DNA of 64,000 bases from Streptomyces sp. NBC_01216. Lineage in GTDB: Bacteria; Actinomycetota; Actinomycetes; Streptomycetales; Streptomycetaceae. Position 1 is the stretch's first letter; each line of letters begins with the position of its first letter. Where the stretch lies: assembly GCF_035994945.1 (NCBI RefSeq), contig NZ_CP108677.1, positions 3,534,001 to 3,598,000 of the forward strand, written 5' to 3'. The translations under genes and the position numbers were made by a program. Shown here piece by piece: positions 31,223 through 38,980 of the stretch. The notes under the pieces are model-generated. The model was not told where the DNA came from. It saw only the letters and a list, made by a program, of their open reading frames with translations, and ran no database searches.

Positions 31223-32806
31223 ATGACCGAAACAGCGGGCCGCCGGCCCGTGCTCCGCGTGGCGGACCTGATCGTGGCCGAAGGGCCCGAGGGGGCCGAG
31301 CGCATCCTGGTACCGGGACTGACGACCGCTGTGGCCGCCGGCGAGATCGTCGCCGTCCTCACGGACGACCCGGTGTCGGGGGCCGCCCTGACCGACGTGC
31401 TCGGCGGGCTGCGGCGCGCCCAGTACGGCGTCATCACCGTGGGGGACGGCGGGCGGGCGCGCCGCGTCGCCCCGGCCCGCCCCTCCGGGGTGACCGTCCT
31501 GCGCATCGGTCGCCCGGCACCCGTGGCGAGGCCCTCCGCCCCGCCGGTCACGGTCGTCGACGCGACCTCGCCCGCGGCCCTGGCAGCGGCCGGCGGGGCG
31601 TTCGCGGACGAGGCCGCCGAAGCGGCGCGGACCGCCGCCCGGAGCGGCAGCGCGGTACTCCTCGTCACCACCGACCCCGAGGCCGCGGCTGCGGCCGACC
31701 GGTTCGTGCACCTGAACAGGCCCCCGCGGCCCGGCTCCACCGGGCGGACCCCGGAGCCGGCAGCGGGATTCACCATCGAGGCGCTGACCGAGGCCGCCAC
31801 CGGCTCCCTCACCGGCGCCGGGGTGCCCGCCGAGCGGGCGGCGCTGGTGGCCCGCGTCCTGGTCGACGCCGACGTGCGGGGACACTTCTCGCACGGCGTC
31901 GGCCTGCTCCCGATGTATCTCGACCGCATCGAGCGCGGAGGCATCGATCCGGCCGCCGATCCCGAGTGGCTCACCGAAGGCGGCACGGTCGCCGTGCTCG
32001 ACGCCCATGGCGGCTTCGGCCAGGTCGCCGCCGAACTCGCGGCCGAGCGCTGCGCCCGCCGGGGAGCCGAGACGGGTCTCGCCGCCGTCGCCGTCCGCGG
32101 CAACAACCACATCGGGATGCTCGCCGCCTACCGTGAGCACTTCGTGCGTCACGGGGTCGTCGGCCTCGTCCTCAACATCTCCGGCCCGTCCGTCGCCGCG
32201 CCCGGCGCCGGACGTCCCACGCTGGGCAACGACGCCGTGTGCATGGTCGTCCCGCGCACCGGACAACGCCCGCTGATCGTCGACTTCGCCACCGGCACCG
32301 TCGCCAGCGGCAAGATCCGGCACGCCGCGCACCGGGGCGAGCGGGTGCCCGCCGAATGGCTGGTGGACCGTCAGGGAAGGCCCACCACCGACCCCGAGGA
32401 GCTGGACCGGGGCGGCGCCGTACCGGTCTTCGGCGGCCACAAGGGTCTGGGCGTCGCCGTGATCACCGAGGTCCTGGCCGGAATCCTGGCGGGCGGCACG
32501 GTCAGCCCGCTGGTGCACAAGCAACGCGCCGAGCCGGAGCGTCCGATGGACTGCTCGCAGCTCTTCCTCGCACTGTCCCCCACGGCCTTCGGCGATCCGC
32601 CGGTGGACGAGCTGCTCTCCGTGCTGTCCGGCGCGGTCGCCGCCGGATACCCCCAGGGTGCTCCTCCGGTCCATCTTCCGGAGCAGCGGGAGGAGCTGGC
32701 GGAGTCGGCCGCCCGGAACCACGGCGTACCGGTGCCCGCGGCCGTCGCCGAACGGCTCGGGTGGACCGGGAACCGCACGCTCGCCGCCGCCGGGGAGGCA
32801 CGATGA
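31223..32806 (+). CDS. Ldh2-type dehydrogenase fused to a degenerate ABC-ATPase-like domain
   Basis: A 527-residue protein, about 190 residues longer than usual malate/L-lactate (Ldh2/YlbC) dehydrogenases. Residues about 190-520 are the Ldh2 fold: HFSHGVGLLPMYLDRIERGG, RGNNHIGMLAAYRE, FATGTVASGKI, and GGHKGLGVAVITEVLAG; these use NAD(P)H on alpha-keto acids or cyclic imines. Residues 9-185 resemble an ABC ATPase: LRVADLIVAEGPEGAERILV, then AAGEIVAVLTDDPVSGAAL, GLRRAQYGVITVGDGG, and SAVLLVTTDPEAAAAADRFV (the H-loop region). The Walker A lysine, the LSGGQ signature and Walker B are missing. The N-domain is therefore not an ATPase. The start is ATG 31223 after GAGGAG. The fusion is odd; see findings. 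Confidence 0.82.
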   Translation: MTETAGRRPVLRVADLIVAEGPEGAERILVPGLTTAVAAGEIVAVLTDDPVSGAALTDVLGGLRRAQYGVITVGDGGRARRVAPARPSGVTVLRIGRPAPVARPSAPPVTVVDATSPAALAAAGGAFADEAAEAARTAARSGSAVLLVTTDPEAAAAADRFVHLNRPPRPGSTGRTPEPAAGFTIEALTEAATGSLTGAGVPAERAALVARVLVDADVRGHFSHGVGLLPMYLDRIERGGIDPAADPEWLTEGGTVAVLDAHGGFGQVAAELAAERCARRGAETGLAAVAVRGNNHIGMLAAYREHFVRHGVVGLVLNISGPSVAAPGAGRPTLGNDAVCMVVPRTGQRPLIVDFATGTVASGKIRHAAHRGERVPAEWLVDRQGRPTTDPEELDRGGAVPVFGGHKGLGVAVITEVLAGILAGGTVSPLVHKQRAEPERPMDCSQLFLALSPTAFGDPPVDELLSVLSGAVAAGYPQGAPPVHLPEQREELAESAARNHGVPVPAAVAERLGWTGNRTLAAAGEAR

Positions 32807-33738
32807 GCCTCGGGGTGGGAATCGTCGGCTTCGGCGTCGCCGGTCGCCAGCACGCCGCCGCCCTGGACGGGCTGGCGGAGGCCGAGGCCGTCTCGGTGCT
32901 CGAACACGACCCGACGGCGGACGTCGGCGCGCTGCGGCGCGCGGGCTCCTGGCGGGAGCTGCTGTCCGACCCGGCGGTCGGACTGGTGGCGCTGTGCGTG
33001 CCTCCCGGCGGACGGGCCCGCCTGGCGGTGGAGGCGCTGGAGGCGGGCAAGGCGGTCCTCATCGAGAAGCCGCCGGCGGTGTCGGAAGCGGAGATCGAGC
33101 GGGTGACACAGGCCGCGACACAGGCCGGGAAGCCGGTCGGTGTCATGCTGCAGCACCGCATGCGGCTGCCGGACGCGGCCCTGGTCACGGACTGGGCGTC
33201 CCCGGCCACCACCGCGATCCTCGAGGTGTCGCGCTTCCGGCCGCCCGCGCACTACCGGCGGGCCGACTGGCGCAGTGACCCGGCCGCCGCCTTCGGCGGC
33301 ATCGCCGCCCACCTGGGCGTCCACTATCTGGATCTCGCGTGCCAGCTGCTCGGCCGGCCCGAGACCGTACGGCTGGCCGGCAGCAGGGAACTGGCACCCG
33401 GCATCGACACCCGGGTCACCGGGCTGGTCGAGTTCCACACCGGAGCCACCCTGGCGTTCACCGTGACCGCCGAGTCGGCGGTGCGTACCGAACGGCTCCA
33501 GGTGCTGGGTCCGGCCCGGGGCCTGTGCGTCGCCGACGGCACGGTGAGCACCCAGATGGGGGACACCGAGCAGACCTGGCCGACACTCGCCACCCCCCAG
33601 TTGCGGCGCGCGGTCTACCAGGAGATGGCCGAAGCCGTCGCCTCCGGACGCCCGCCCCGCCGCTGCCATCTGGAGGGCGCCCGCGGCGTGACCGAGATCC
33701 TCTCCGAGGTCGCCCGGCAGCGGGTGGTGATGGCATGA
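32803..33738 (+). CDS. Gfo/Idh/MocA family oxidoreductase
   Basis: A 311-residue NAD(P)-dependent oxidoreductase of the glucose-fructose/inositol dehydrogenase family. The N-terminal Rossmann motif is GIVGFGVAGRQHAAAL (residues 5-20). The conserved VLIEKPPAVS (EKP motif) is near residue 90, and AAHLGVHYLDLACQLLG near 170 belongs to the catalytic half. Such enzymes oxidise or reduce a sugar, inositol or sugar-nucleotide hydroxyl. ATG 32803 overlaps the upstream stop. It is followed by two TIM-barrel isomerase-like genes, a combination seen in inositol and rare-sugar pathways. Confidence 0.9.
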   Translation: MSLGVGIVGFGVAGRQHAAALDGLAEAEAVSVLEHDPTADVGALRRAGSWRELLSDPAVGLVALCVPPGGRARLAVEALEAGKAVLIEKPPAVSEAEIERVTQAATQAGKPVGVMLQHRMRLPDAALVTDWASPATTAILEVSRFRPPAHYRRADWRSDPAAAFGGIAAHLGVHYLDLACQLLGRPETVRLAGSRELAPGIDTRVTGLVEFHTGATLAFTVTAESAVRTERLQVLGPARGLCVADGTVSTQMGDTEQTWPTLATPQLRRAVYQEMAEAVASGRPPRRCHLEGARGVTEILSEVARQRVVMA

Positions 33739-34505
33739 CGACGCTGATCGGTCTCTCCTCCGGCTCGGCCCCGCACCTCGGCGGCGCGGAACTCGCCCGG
33801 CACACCCTCTCGTCGGGCGGGACCGTCGTCGACGTACGGGCGGGCAAGGGGCACGCCTGGGAGGCGGAGGGCCTCGCGGGCCTGCGTGACGCCGGCTGCG
33901 AGGTGTGCTTCGTGGGGATCGGCGACGTCCTGGGCGAGGCACCCGGCAGGCCGGGAACGGGGCCTCTGGAGCAGGGGCTGCCGGTCAAGGTGTTCGCGGC
34001 GGCGGGATGCACGGCGCCCGGCCGGCGCGCGGCGACGCTGCGTCACGTCGACGCCCTGGCCGCCCTGGTGGGCGACCGCGGCCGGGTCCTGGTGGAAACC
34101 CATCACGGCTACGCGGACGTCCCCGAACTCGTCGAGCTGTGCGAGCGGGCCGGCACCGGCGTCCTGCTCGACACGATGGGCCTGGCCCGCATCCACCCCG
34201 ATCCGGTCGCCGCCGCCGCCCGCCTGGCGCCCTGGACGTCGTACGCCCAGGTGAAGGGCTTCGACTGGGAGGCGCCCGGAACCTCCCGGCACCAGCCGCT
34301 CGCCACCTCCTGCGCCGCGGCGACCCGCGAGGTGCTCGCGGCGGCCGGCGCACTGCGCGCGGTCACCGTCGAGTCGAAGGCACCGGCCCTCGCCGAGGAC
34401 CTCGCGCTGCTCCGCGCGTGGTACCCCGCGGAACGCCCGCCCACCGGAACGTCCCGCCGCGCCCCCGCCCCTTCCCCTGCTCGTGCCACGGAGGCCCCCC
34501 AGTGA
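33735..34505 (+). CDS. TIM-barrel sugar isomerase/epimerase-like protein (short, divergent)
   Basis: A 256-residue protein of probable AP-endonuclease-2/xylose-isomerase-like TIM-barrel fold. Supporting features are the start MTTLIGLSSGSAPHLGG, the metal-type strand RVLVETHHGY near 115, GVLLDTMGLARIHPDP, QVKGFDWE and AVTVESKAP near 215. The usual metal-binding His/Glu set is only partly recognisable, so this copy may be inactive or act on another substrate. The C-terminal 25 residues are Pro/Ala-rich. It starts at ATG 33735 within the previous stop. Confidence 0.72.
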   Translation: MTTLIGLSSGSAPHLGGAELARHTLSSGGTVVDVRAGKGHAWEAEGLAGLRDAGCEVCFVGIGDVLGEAPGRPGTGPLEQGLPVKVFAAAGCTAPGRRAATLRHVDALAALVGDRGRVLVETHHGYADVPELVELCERAGTGVLLDTMGLARIHPDPVAAAARLAPWTSYAQVKGFDWEAPGTSRHQPLATSCAAATREVLAAAGALRAVTVESKAPALAEDLALLRAWYPAERPPTGTSRRAPAPSPARATEAPQ

Positions 34506-35386
34506 GACTCGCCGTCATCAACGACGAGCTGTCCCAGGACATCGACACGGCCGCGACCGAGGCCGCCCGGCTCGGCTTCGGCGGTCTGGAGATCCGCTCC
34601 TCGGGCTGTGTGCCGCCGCACCTGATGGACGACGCGCAGCTCGCCGCCGTCCGGGACGCCGTGACCGGCCACGGTCTGGAGGTCGCCGGCTTCGACCCCC
34701 CCGCCCTCAAGTGCGCGCTGCCCCGCACCGACGGCGAGGTCGCGTCCGTCCGCGCTCTGGTCGTCGACGCCGTGCGGCGGGCCGAACTGCTGGGCGCGCC
34801 CTTCGTCCGGATCTTCACCTTCTACCGGGAGGGCGACCCGGACCCCCGCCGGGCCGCGAACGCGGCGCGCGAGGTGCTCGACGGCGTGCCGGCCGACCGC
34901 GTCCCGCTGGTCGTGGAGACGGGCATGCGCACGAACAGCCCCACGATGCGCCACACCCTGGAGTTCCTCGACGCACTCGGCGACGACCGGCTCGGAGTGC
35001 TGTGGGACCCGGGCAACAGCGTCTTCAGCGGCTGGGACCCGGCTCCGTTTCCGCAGGACTACGCCCTCGGCCGGGACCGTATCCGGCACGTCCACGTGAA
35101 GGACCCGAACGGCCGCGACGGCTATGTCCGCCTGGGCGACGGGGACCTTCCCTGGCCCGCGATCCTCACCAGGCTCGCCGAGGACGGCTACCGGGGCTGG
35201 CTCTCGCTCGAGACGCACTGGCGGATCGGCCGGGAGCCGCTCACCCAGCGGCAGCGCGACGAACCCTGGGGCGAGGAGTTCACGGCGGGCGGCTTCGAGG
35301 CCAGTTCACAGTGCATGCGCCTGCTGCGCGAGATGGCGGAGACGGCACGGACCGCTTCCTCGGACGGAGCGAAGGCCACCGCATGA
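34502..35386 (+). CDS. TIM-barrel sugar phosphate isomerase/epimerase
   Basis: A 294-residue xylose-isomerase-like TIM barrel: RLAVINDELSQDIDTAA, LGFGGLEIRSSG, PLVVETGMRTN, LGVLWDPGNSVFSGWDP, HVHVKDPNGRDG and WLSLETHWR together supply Glu, Asp, His and Glu for a divalent-metal site. It could isomerise, epimerise or dehydrate a sugar or inosose. GTG 34502 overlaps the paralogous neighbour by 4 nt. The pair may work as a heteromer or as sequential enzymes; that is inference. Confidence 0.88.
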   Translation: MRLAVINDELSQDIDTAATEAARLGFGGLEIRSSGCVPPHLMDDAQLAAVRDAVTGHGLEVAGFDPPALKCALPRTDGEVASVRALVVDAVRRAELLGAPFVRIFTFYREGDPDPRRAANAAREVLDGVPADRVPLVVETGMRTNSPTMRHTLEFLDALGDDRLGVLWDPGNSVFSGWDPAPFPQDYALGRDRIRHVHVKDPNGRDGYVRLGDGDLPWPAILTRLAEDGYRGWLSLETHWRIGREPLTQRQRDEPWGEEFTAGGFEASSQCMRLLREMAETARTASSDGAKATA

Positions 35387-36207
35387 CCCCCTCACCGATC
35401 ATCCTGCTCGGCGGTCAGCGCTGCGGCACGACCGCCCTCGCCTACGCCCTGAACCTGGCGTTCCACCACGCCGGCGGCCACTTCACCGTCAACGGCAAAC
35501 TGCCCTATCTGCTGCACCGCTGGCTCACCCGCGCGGACCTGGCCGACCGCCACCTGCGGACCGACGAGATCCTTCACGCCCTGGACCGACGGCCGCCGGA
35601 CGGCGCCGGCGCGGACCACTGGCGCACCCGTGTCGAACACGGTCTGCGCGCCGCCGCCCGCGAGGTGGCGGAAGGCACGGCGGGCGACGACCCCGTCGCG
35701 CTCGCCCGGCGCATCCTCGCCGAGAGCGGCGGAGACCTGCCGTTCTGGGGCGACAAGTACAACGAGTACCTGCTGCACCTGCCCTGGCTCGACGCCGTTC
35801 TGCCCCGGGCGCGCTACGTCCTGCTGATACGCCACCCCGAGGAGGCCGCCCGTTCCATGCTGCGGTGGACCGGTGACCGCCCCTGGCTGCCGGTGACCCG
35901 CGAGGCGGCACTCGCCAAGTGGACCGCGTGGAACACCCACGGTCTCGACCTCGCGGCGCGGACTCCGGGGGACCGGCTGCTGGTGATCGAGTACCAGGCC
36001 CTGTGCCGGGGAGAGGAGACCGCGCGCCTCTCGGAGTTCACCGGACTCGACCTCACGCACGCGCTGCGGGGCCTGTGCCCCCGCACCCCCGCCGTCACGG
36101 ACGACGACCTTCCGCCGGCGACGGCGGAGGTCTGGCGGGCGCTGCGTGACGCCGCGACCCCCACACCCGCCGCCGATTCCCCCGCTCCCGCCACGACGAC
36201 CCCCTGA
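35383..36207 (+). CDS. PAPS-dependent sulfotransferase
   Basis: A 274-residue sulfotransferase-fold protein. The phosphosulfate loop is LLGGQRCGTTALAYAL at residues 8-23, and the 3'-phosphate motif is YVLLIRHPEEAARSM near 145. ALDRRPP and GDKYNEYLLHLPW supply acceptor-side residues. It transfers sulfate from PAPS to a hydroxyl or amine of a small molecule; acceptor unknown. The PAPS-forming genes cysC, cysD and cysN lie a few genes downstream, which strongly supports the assignment. The C-terminal 25 residues are Thr/Pro/Ala-rich. Confidence 0.9.
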   Translation: MTPSPIILLGGQRCGTTALAYALNLAFHHAGGHFTVNGKLPYLLHRWLTRADLADRHLRTDEILHALDRRPPDGAGADHWRTRVEHGLRAAAREVAEGTAGDDPVALARRILAESGGDLPFWGDKYNEYLLHLPWLDAVLPRARYVLLIRHPEEAARSMLRWTGDRPWLPVTREAALAKWTAWNTHGLDLAARTPGDRLLVIEYQALCRGEETARLSEFTGLDLTHALRGLCPRTPAVTDDDLPPATAEVWRALRDAATPTPAADSPAPATTTP

Positions 36208-36209
36208 AG

Positions 36210-37499
36210 GTGATCCCCCTGTCCTCCCAGCCCTCCGCAGCCCGCGTCCTCGTCCTCGGCGGCAAGGCCGGCATCGTCCGCAAGGCCGCCGAACTCGGTT
36301 TCGAGGTGGTGCACGTCCAGAAGCCGTCGGCGTTCGACCCCGACGTCGTGGCGCACTGCGCCCAGCTGCTGCTGGTGGACTACCAGGACGTGCCGACCGT
36401 CACCGCCCTGGTCCGCGCGCTCCATGAGCAGCAGCCCTTCTCCAGGGTGTTCACCCAGACCGAAGCCGCCCAGGCGGTGGCCGGGCATCTCACCGACACG
36501 CTGGGTCTGCCGGGCAACGGCGCCCGCACGACCCGGCTCCTGCACGACAAGCCCGCCCTGCGGGCCCTGCTCAACGAACGGGGCATCGGCCCCGTCGCCA
36601 CCCTCACCGACCCGGGCCACGAGGAGCTGCGCGACTTCGTGGCCACGCACGGCGCGGCCGTGCTCAAGCCGACCATGGGCTCCGGCAGCCTCGGCGTACG
36701 CAAGATCCACTCGGTCGACGAGGTCGCGGCCGCCTGGGCCTGGCGGGAGGAGTTCGGCCTCGACGCGTTCATGGTCGAGCAGCTCCTCGTCGGCCGGGAG
36801 CTGAGCGTGGAGAGCTTCTCCGCGCGGGGCCGGCACCGGATCGTCGCGATCACCGGCAAGGACACCGGAGGCGGTGTGGTGGAACTCGGCCACACCGTCC
36901 CCGCCTCGCTCGGCGACGACGAGCGGCGCTCCGTCGGCGAGCAGGTGACCGCACTCCTCGACGCCGTCGGTCTCACCGACGGACCCGCCCACACCGAGGT
37001 CGTCCTCACCGCCGACGGGCCCCGGGTCATCGAGTCGCACAGCCGCCGGGGTGGCGACCGCATCAACGACCTGGTGCGGCTGGTCCACGGCGTCGACCTG
37101 GAGGAGGCCACCTACCGGCTCGCCCGGGAGGCCGACCCGCTGCCCGCCGACTGTCCGGCCCGTGGCGCGGCGGCGATCCGTTTCCTGGTCGCCGAACCCG
37201 GCCAGGTCACGGCCGTGACCGGCGTCGCGGACGCCGAATCGGCCGAGGGCGTGGTCCAGGTCGACGTGCGGGTGTCGGCCGGCGACACCGTGCACGAGCT
37301 GCGCTGGTCGGAGGACCGGTGCGGATACGTGATGGCGTACGCGGCGGACACCCGGACCGCCGAGCGGCTGGCCCGGGAGGCCGCCGCCCGCATCGCGATC
37401 ACCACGACCCCGGTCGCCGACACCTCCCCGGCCACCCTCGGCGACCTGCTCGGCGAGGTGGACGAGGTGCTGAACCCCTTCGCCACGACGACGCCGTGA
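36210..37499 (+). CDS. ATP-grasp ligase (second of two paralogues)
   Basis: A 429-residue ATP-grasp protein, related to the gene at 29408. The N-terminal part ARVLVLGGKAGIVRKAAELG is a biotin-carboxylase-like Rossmann half. The ATP-grasp core has AAVLKPTMGSGSLGVRKIHS (ATP lysine), VEQLLVGRELSVESFS and the metal region PRVIESHSRRGGDRINDLV. The final 120 residues include a third, YVMAYAADTRTAERLA-type domain. I start at GTG 36210, only 2 nt after the sulfotransferase stop, with a weak ribosome site, so translation may depend on coupling. Substrates unknown; an amino acid-amine or amino acid-amino acid ligation is likely. Confidence 0.88.
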   Translation: MIPLSSQPSAARVLVLGGKAGIVRKAAELGFEVVHVQKPSAFDPDVVAHCAQLLLVDYQDVPTVTALVRALHEQQPFSRVFTQTEAAQAVAGHLTDTLGLPGNGARTTRLLHDKPALRALLNERGIGPVATLTDPGHEELRDFVATHGAAVLKPTMGSGSLGVRKIHSVDEVAAAWAWREEFGLDAFMVEQLLVGRELSVESFSARGRHRIVAITGKDTGGGVVELGHTVPASLGDDERRSVGEQVTALLDAVGLTDGPAHTEVVLTADGPRVIESHSRRGGDRINDLVRLVHGVDLEEATYRLAREADPLPADCPARGAAAIRFLVAEPGQVTAVTGVADAESAEGVVQVDVRVSAGDTVHELRWSEDRCGYVMAYAADTRTAERLAREAAARIAITTTPVADTSPATLGDLLGEVDEVLNPFATTTP

Positions 37500-37528
37500 G
37501 CCACCCGACAGCAAGGAGTAGTACGGCC

Positions 37529-38395
37529 ATGAGTACGGCAGAGCACATACCGCCGCACGTCGGAGCTGACACCGAGGACCGGGCGCCGGCCCGGAGGCGC
37601 AAGCGGGTGTCGGTCGTCGTCGCCACCCGCAACCGGCCCGCCGACATCCGGGAGCTGCTCCAGGCGACCGCTGTCTGCGACACGGGCGTGGTCCACGAGG
37701 TCGTTCTCGTCGACGACGCCTCCGAGGTGCCCCTGCGGGTCGACGCGGCGCCGTACCCCTTCGAGGTACGGCTGATCCGCAATCCGCGACAGCGGGGCGC
37801 CGCCGCCAGTCGCAACCTGGCCGCCCGGGAGGCGACCGGTGACGTCCTGGCCTTCCTGGACGACGACGCCCGGCCGCTGCCGGACTGGTTCCACGTCCTC
37901 GACACCGCTCTGACCGAGGACCGGGCGGCGATCACCGGCCGCGTCCTGCCCTTCGACAGCGGAGTGGTGGCCCGCGCGCGTCAGTACCGCTACGAGCTGC
38001 GCTACGCCCAGCACGCCGCGGACAGCCCGGTCACCTTCTTCGCCGGCGGCAACTCCGCCGTGTGGACGGAGTCGTTCCTGGCGGCCGACGGCTTCCCGGA
38101 CGTCGTCACCGCGAGCGACAACGGGCTCGTCGAACGGCTGTCGGCAGGGGGCGGCCGGGTCCATTTCGCCCCGGCCCTCCGGGTGGCGCACCGCAACAGC
38201 AAAGGCGCGGGCATCGCCTTCCGCGAGGCATGGCGGGCCGGCCGGCTGGCGCCCCGCAGCACCCCCGCCGCCGCCTTGCGCCGGTTCACCGCCAGCGCCC
38301 GGATCCAGCCCTGGTCCGACGATCCCGCCGCCGCGGGTCTCAACCTCGGCCTGCAGGCGGCGAACTCACTGGCCACCGCGCTTCCGGTGGGCTGA
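37529..38395 (+). CDS. Family 2 glycosyltransferase
   Basis: A 288-residue GT-A fold glycosyltransferase: VSVVVATRNRPADIRELL near residue 27, then VVLVDDASEVPLRVD, the AAASRNLAAREATGDVLAFL block, and the metal-binding DDDA near 113. FFAGGNSAVWTESF and NGLVERLSAGGGRVHFAPAL are acceptor-side motifs. No membrane helix is evident, so it probably acts on a soluble intermediate, presumably transferring the uronate made by the first gene. I start at ATG 37529 after AAGGAG; the reading frame is open further upstream but overlaps the ATP-grasp gene. Confidence 0.88.
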   Translation: MSTAEHIPPHVGADTEDRAPARRRKRVSVVVATRNRPADIRELLQATAVCDTGVVHEVVLVDDASEVPLRVDAAPYPFEVRLIRNPRQRGAAASRNLAAREATGDVLAFLDDDARPLPDWFHVLDTALTEDRAAITGRVLPFDSGVVARARQYRYELRYAQHAADSPVTFFAGGNSAVWTESFLAADGFPDVVTASDNGLVERLSAGGGRVHFAPALRVAHRNSKGAGIAFREAWRAGRLAPRSTPAAALRRFTASARIQPWSDDPAAAGLNLGLQAANSLATALPVG

Positions 38396-38398
38396 GCG

Positions 38399-38980
38399 GT
38401 GGCGAGCGCACGAGGCCCCGAGGCCGTCGGGGGGCCCGGCCCCACGGGGCCGGGTGCGACGGTCTGGCTGACCGGTCTGCCGAGCGCGGGCAAGACGACC
38501 ATCGCCCACGAACTCGCGGGACGGTTGCGGGGTGCGGGCCATCGGGTCGAGGTGCTGGACGGCGACGAGATCCGCACGTTCCTCTCCGCGGGGCTCGGCT
38601 TCGGCCGCGCGGACCGGGACACCAACGTCCAGCGGATCGGCTTCGTGGCGGAGGCCCTGGCCCGCAACGGGGTCGTCGTCCTGGTGCCTGTGATCGCTCC
38701 GTACGAGGACAGCCGGCGTGCGGTCCGGGAGCGCCACGACCGCGGCGGCACCGCGTACCTGGAAGTGCATGTCGCGGCGCCGGTGGAGGTGTGTTCGGTG
38801 CGTGATGTGAAGGGGCTGTACGCCCGGCAGGCGGCGGGTGAGATCAGTGGTCTCACCGGGGTCGACGACCCCTACGAGGAGCCGCGCGATCCCGATCTGC
38901 GGATCGAGTCCCACAACCAGACCGTGCAGGAGTCAGCGGCGGCGCTGCACGCGCTGCTCACCGAGAGGAGCCTGGCATGA
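38399..38980 (+). CDS. cysC: Adenylyl-sulfate kinase
   Basis: A 193-residue APS kinase that phosphorylates adenosine 5'-phosphosulfate to PAPS, the sulfotransferase donor. The P-loop is GLPSAGKTT at about residues 27-35. VLDGDEIRTFLSAGLGF, RIGFVAEALARNGVVVLVPV and the lid YEDSRRAVRERHD are typical. The C-terminal DDPYEEPRDPDLRI completes the domain. GTG 38399 is 3 nt after the GT stop and its end overlaps cysD by 4 nt. As part of a cluster with a sulfotransferase this is a dedicated PAPS supply. Confidence 0.95.
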   Translation: MASARGPEAVGGPGPTGPGATVWLTGLPSAGKTTIAHELAGRLRGAGHRVEVLDGDEIRTFLSAGLGFGRADRDTNVQRIGFVAEALARNGVVVLVPVIAPYEDSRRAVRERHDRGGTAYLEVHVAAPVEVCSVRDVKGLYARQAAGEISGLTGVDDPYEEPRDPDLRIESHNQTVQESAAALHALLTERSLA

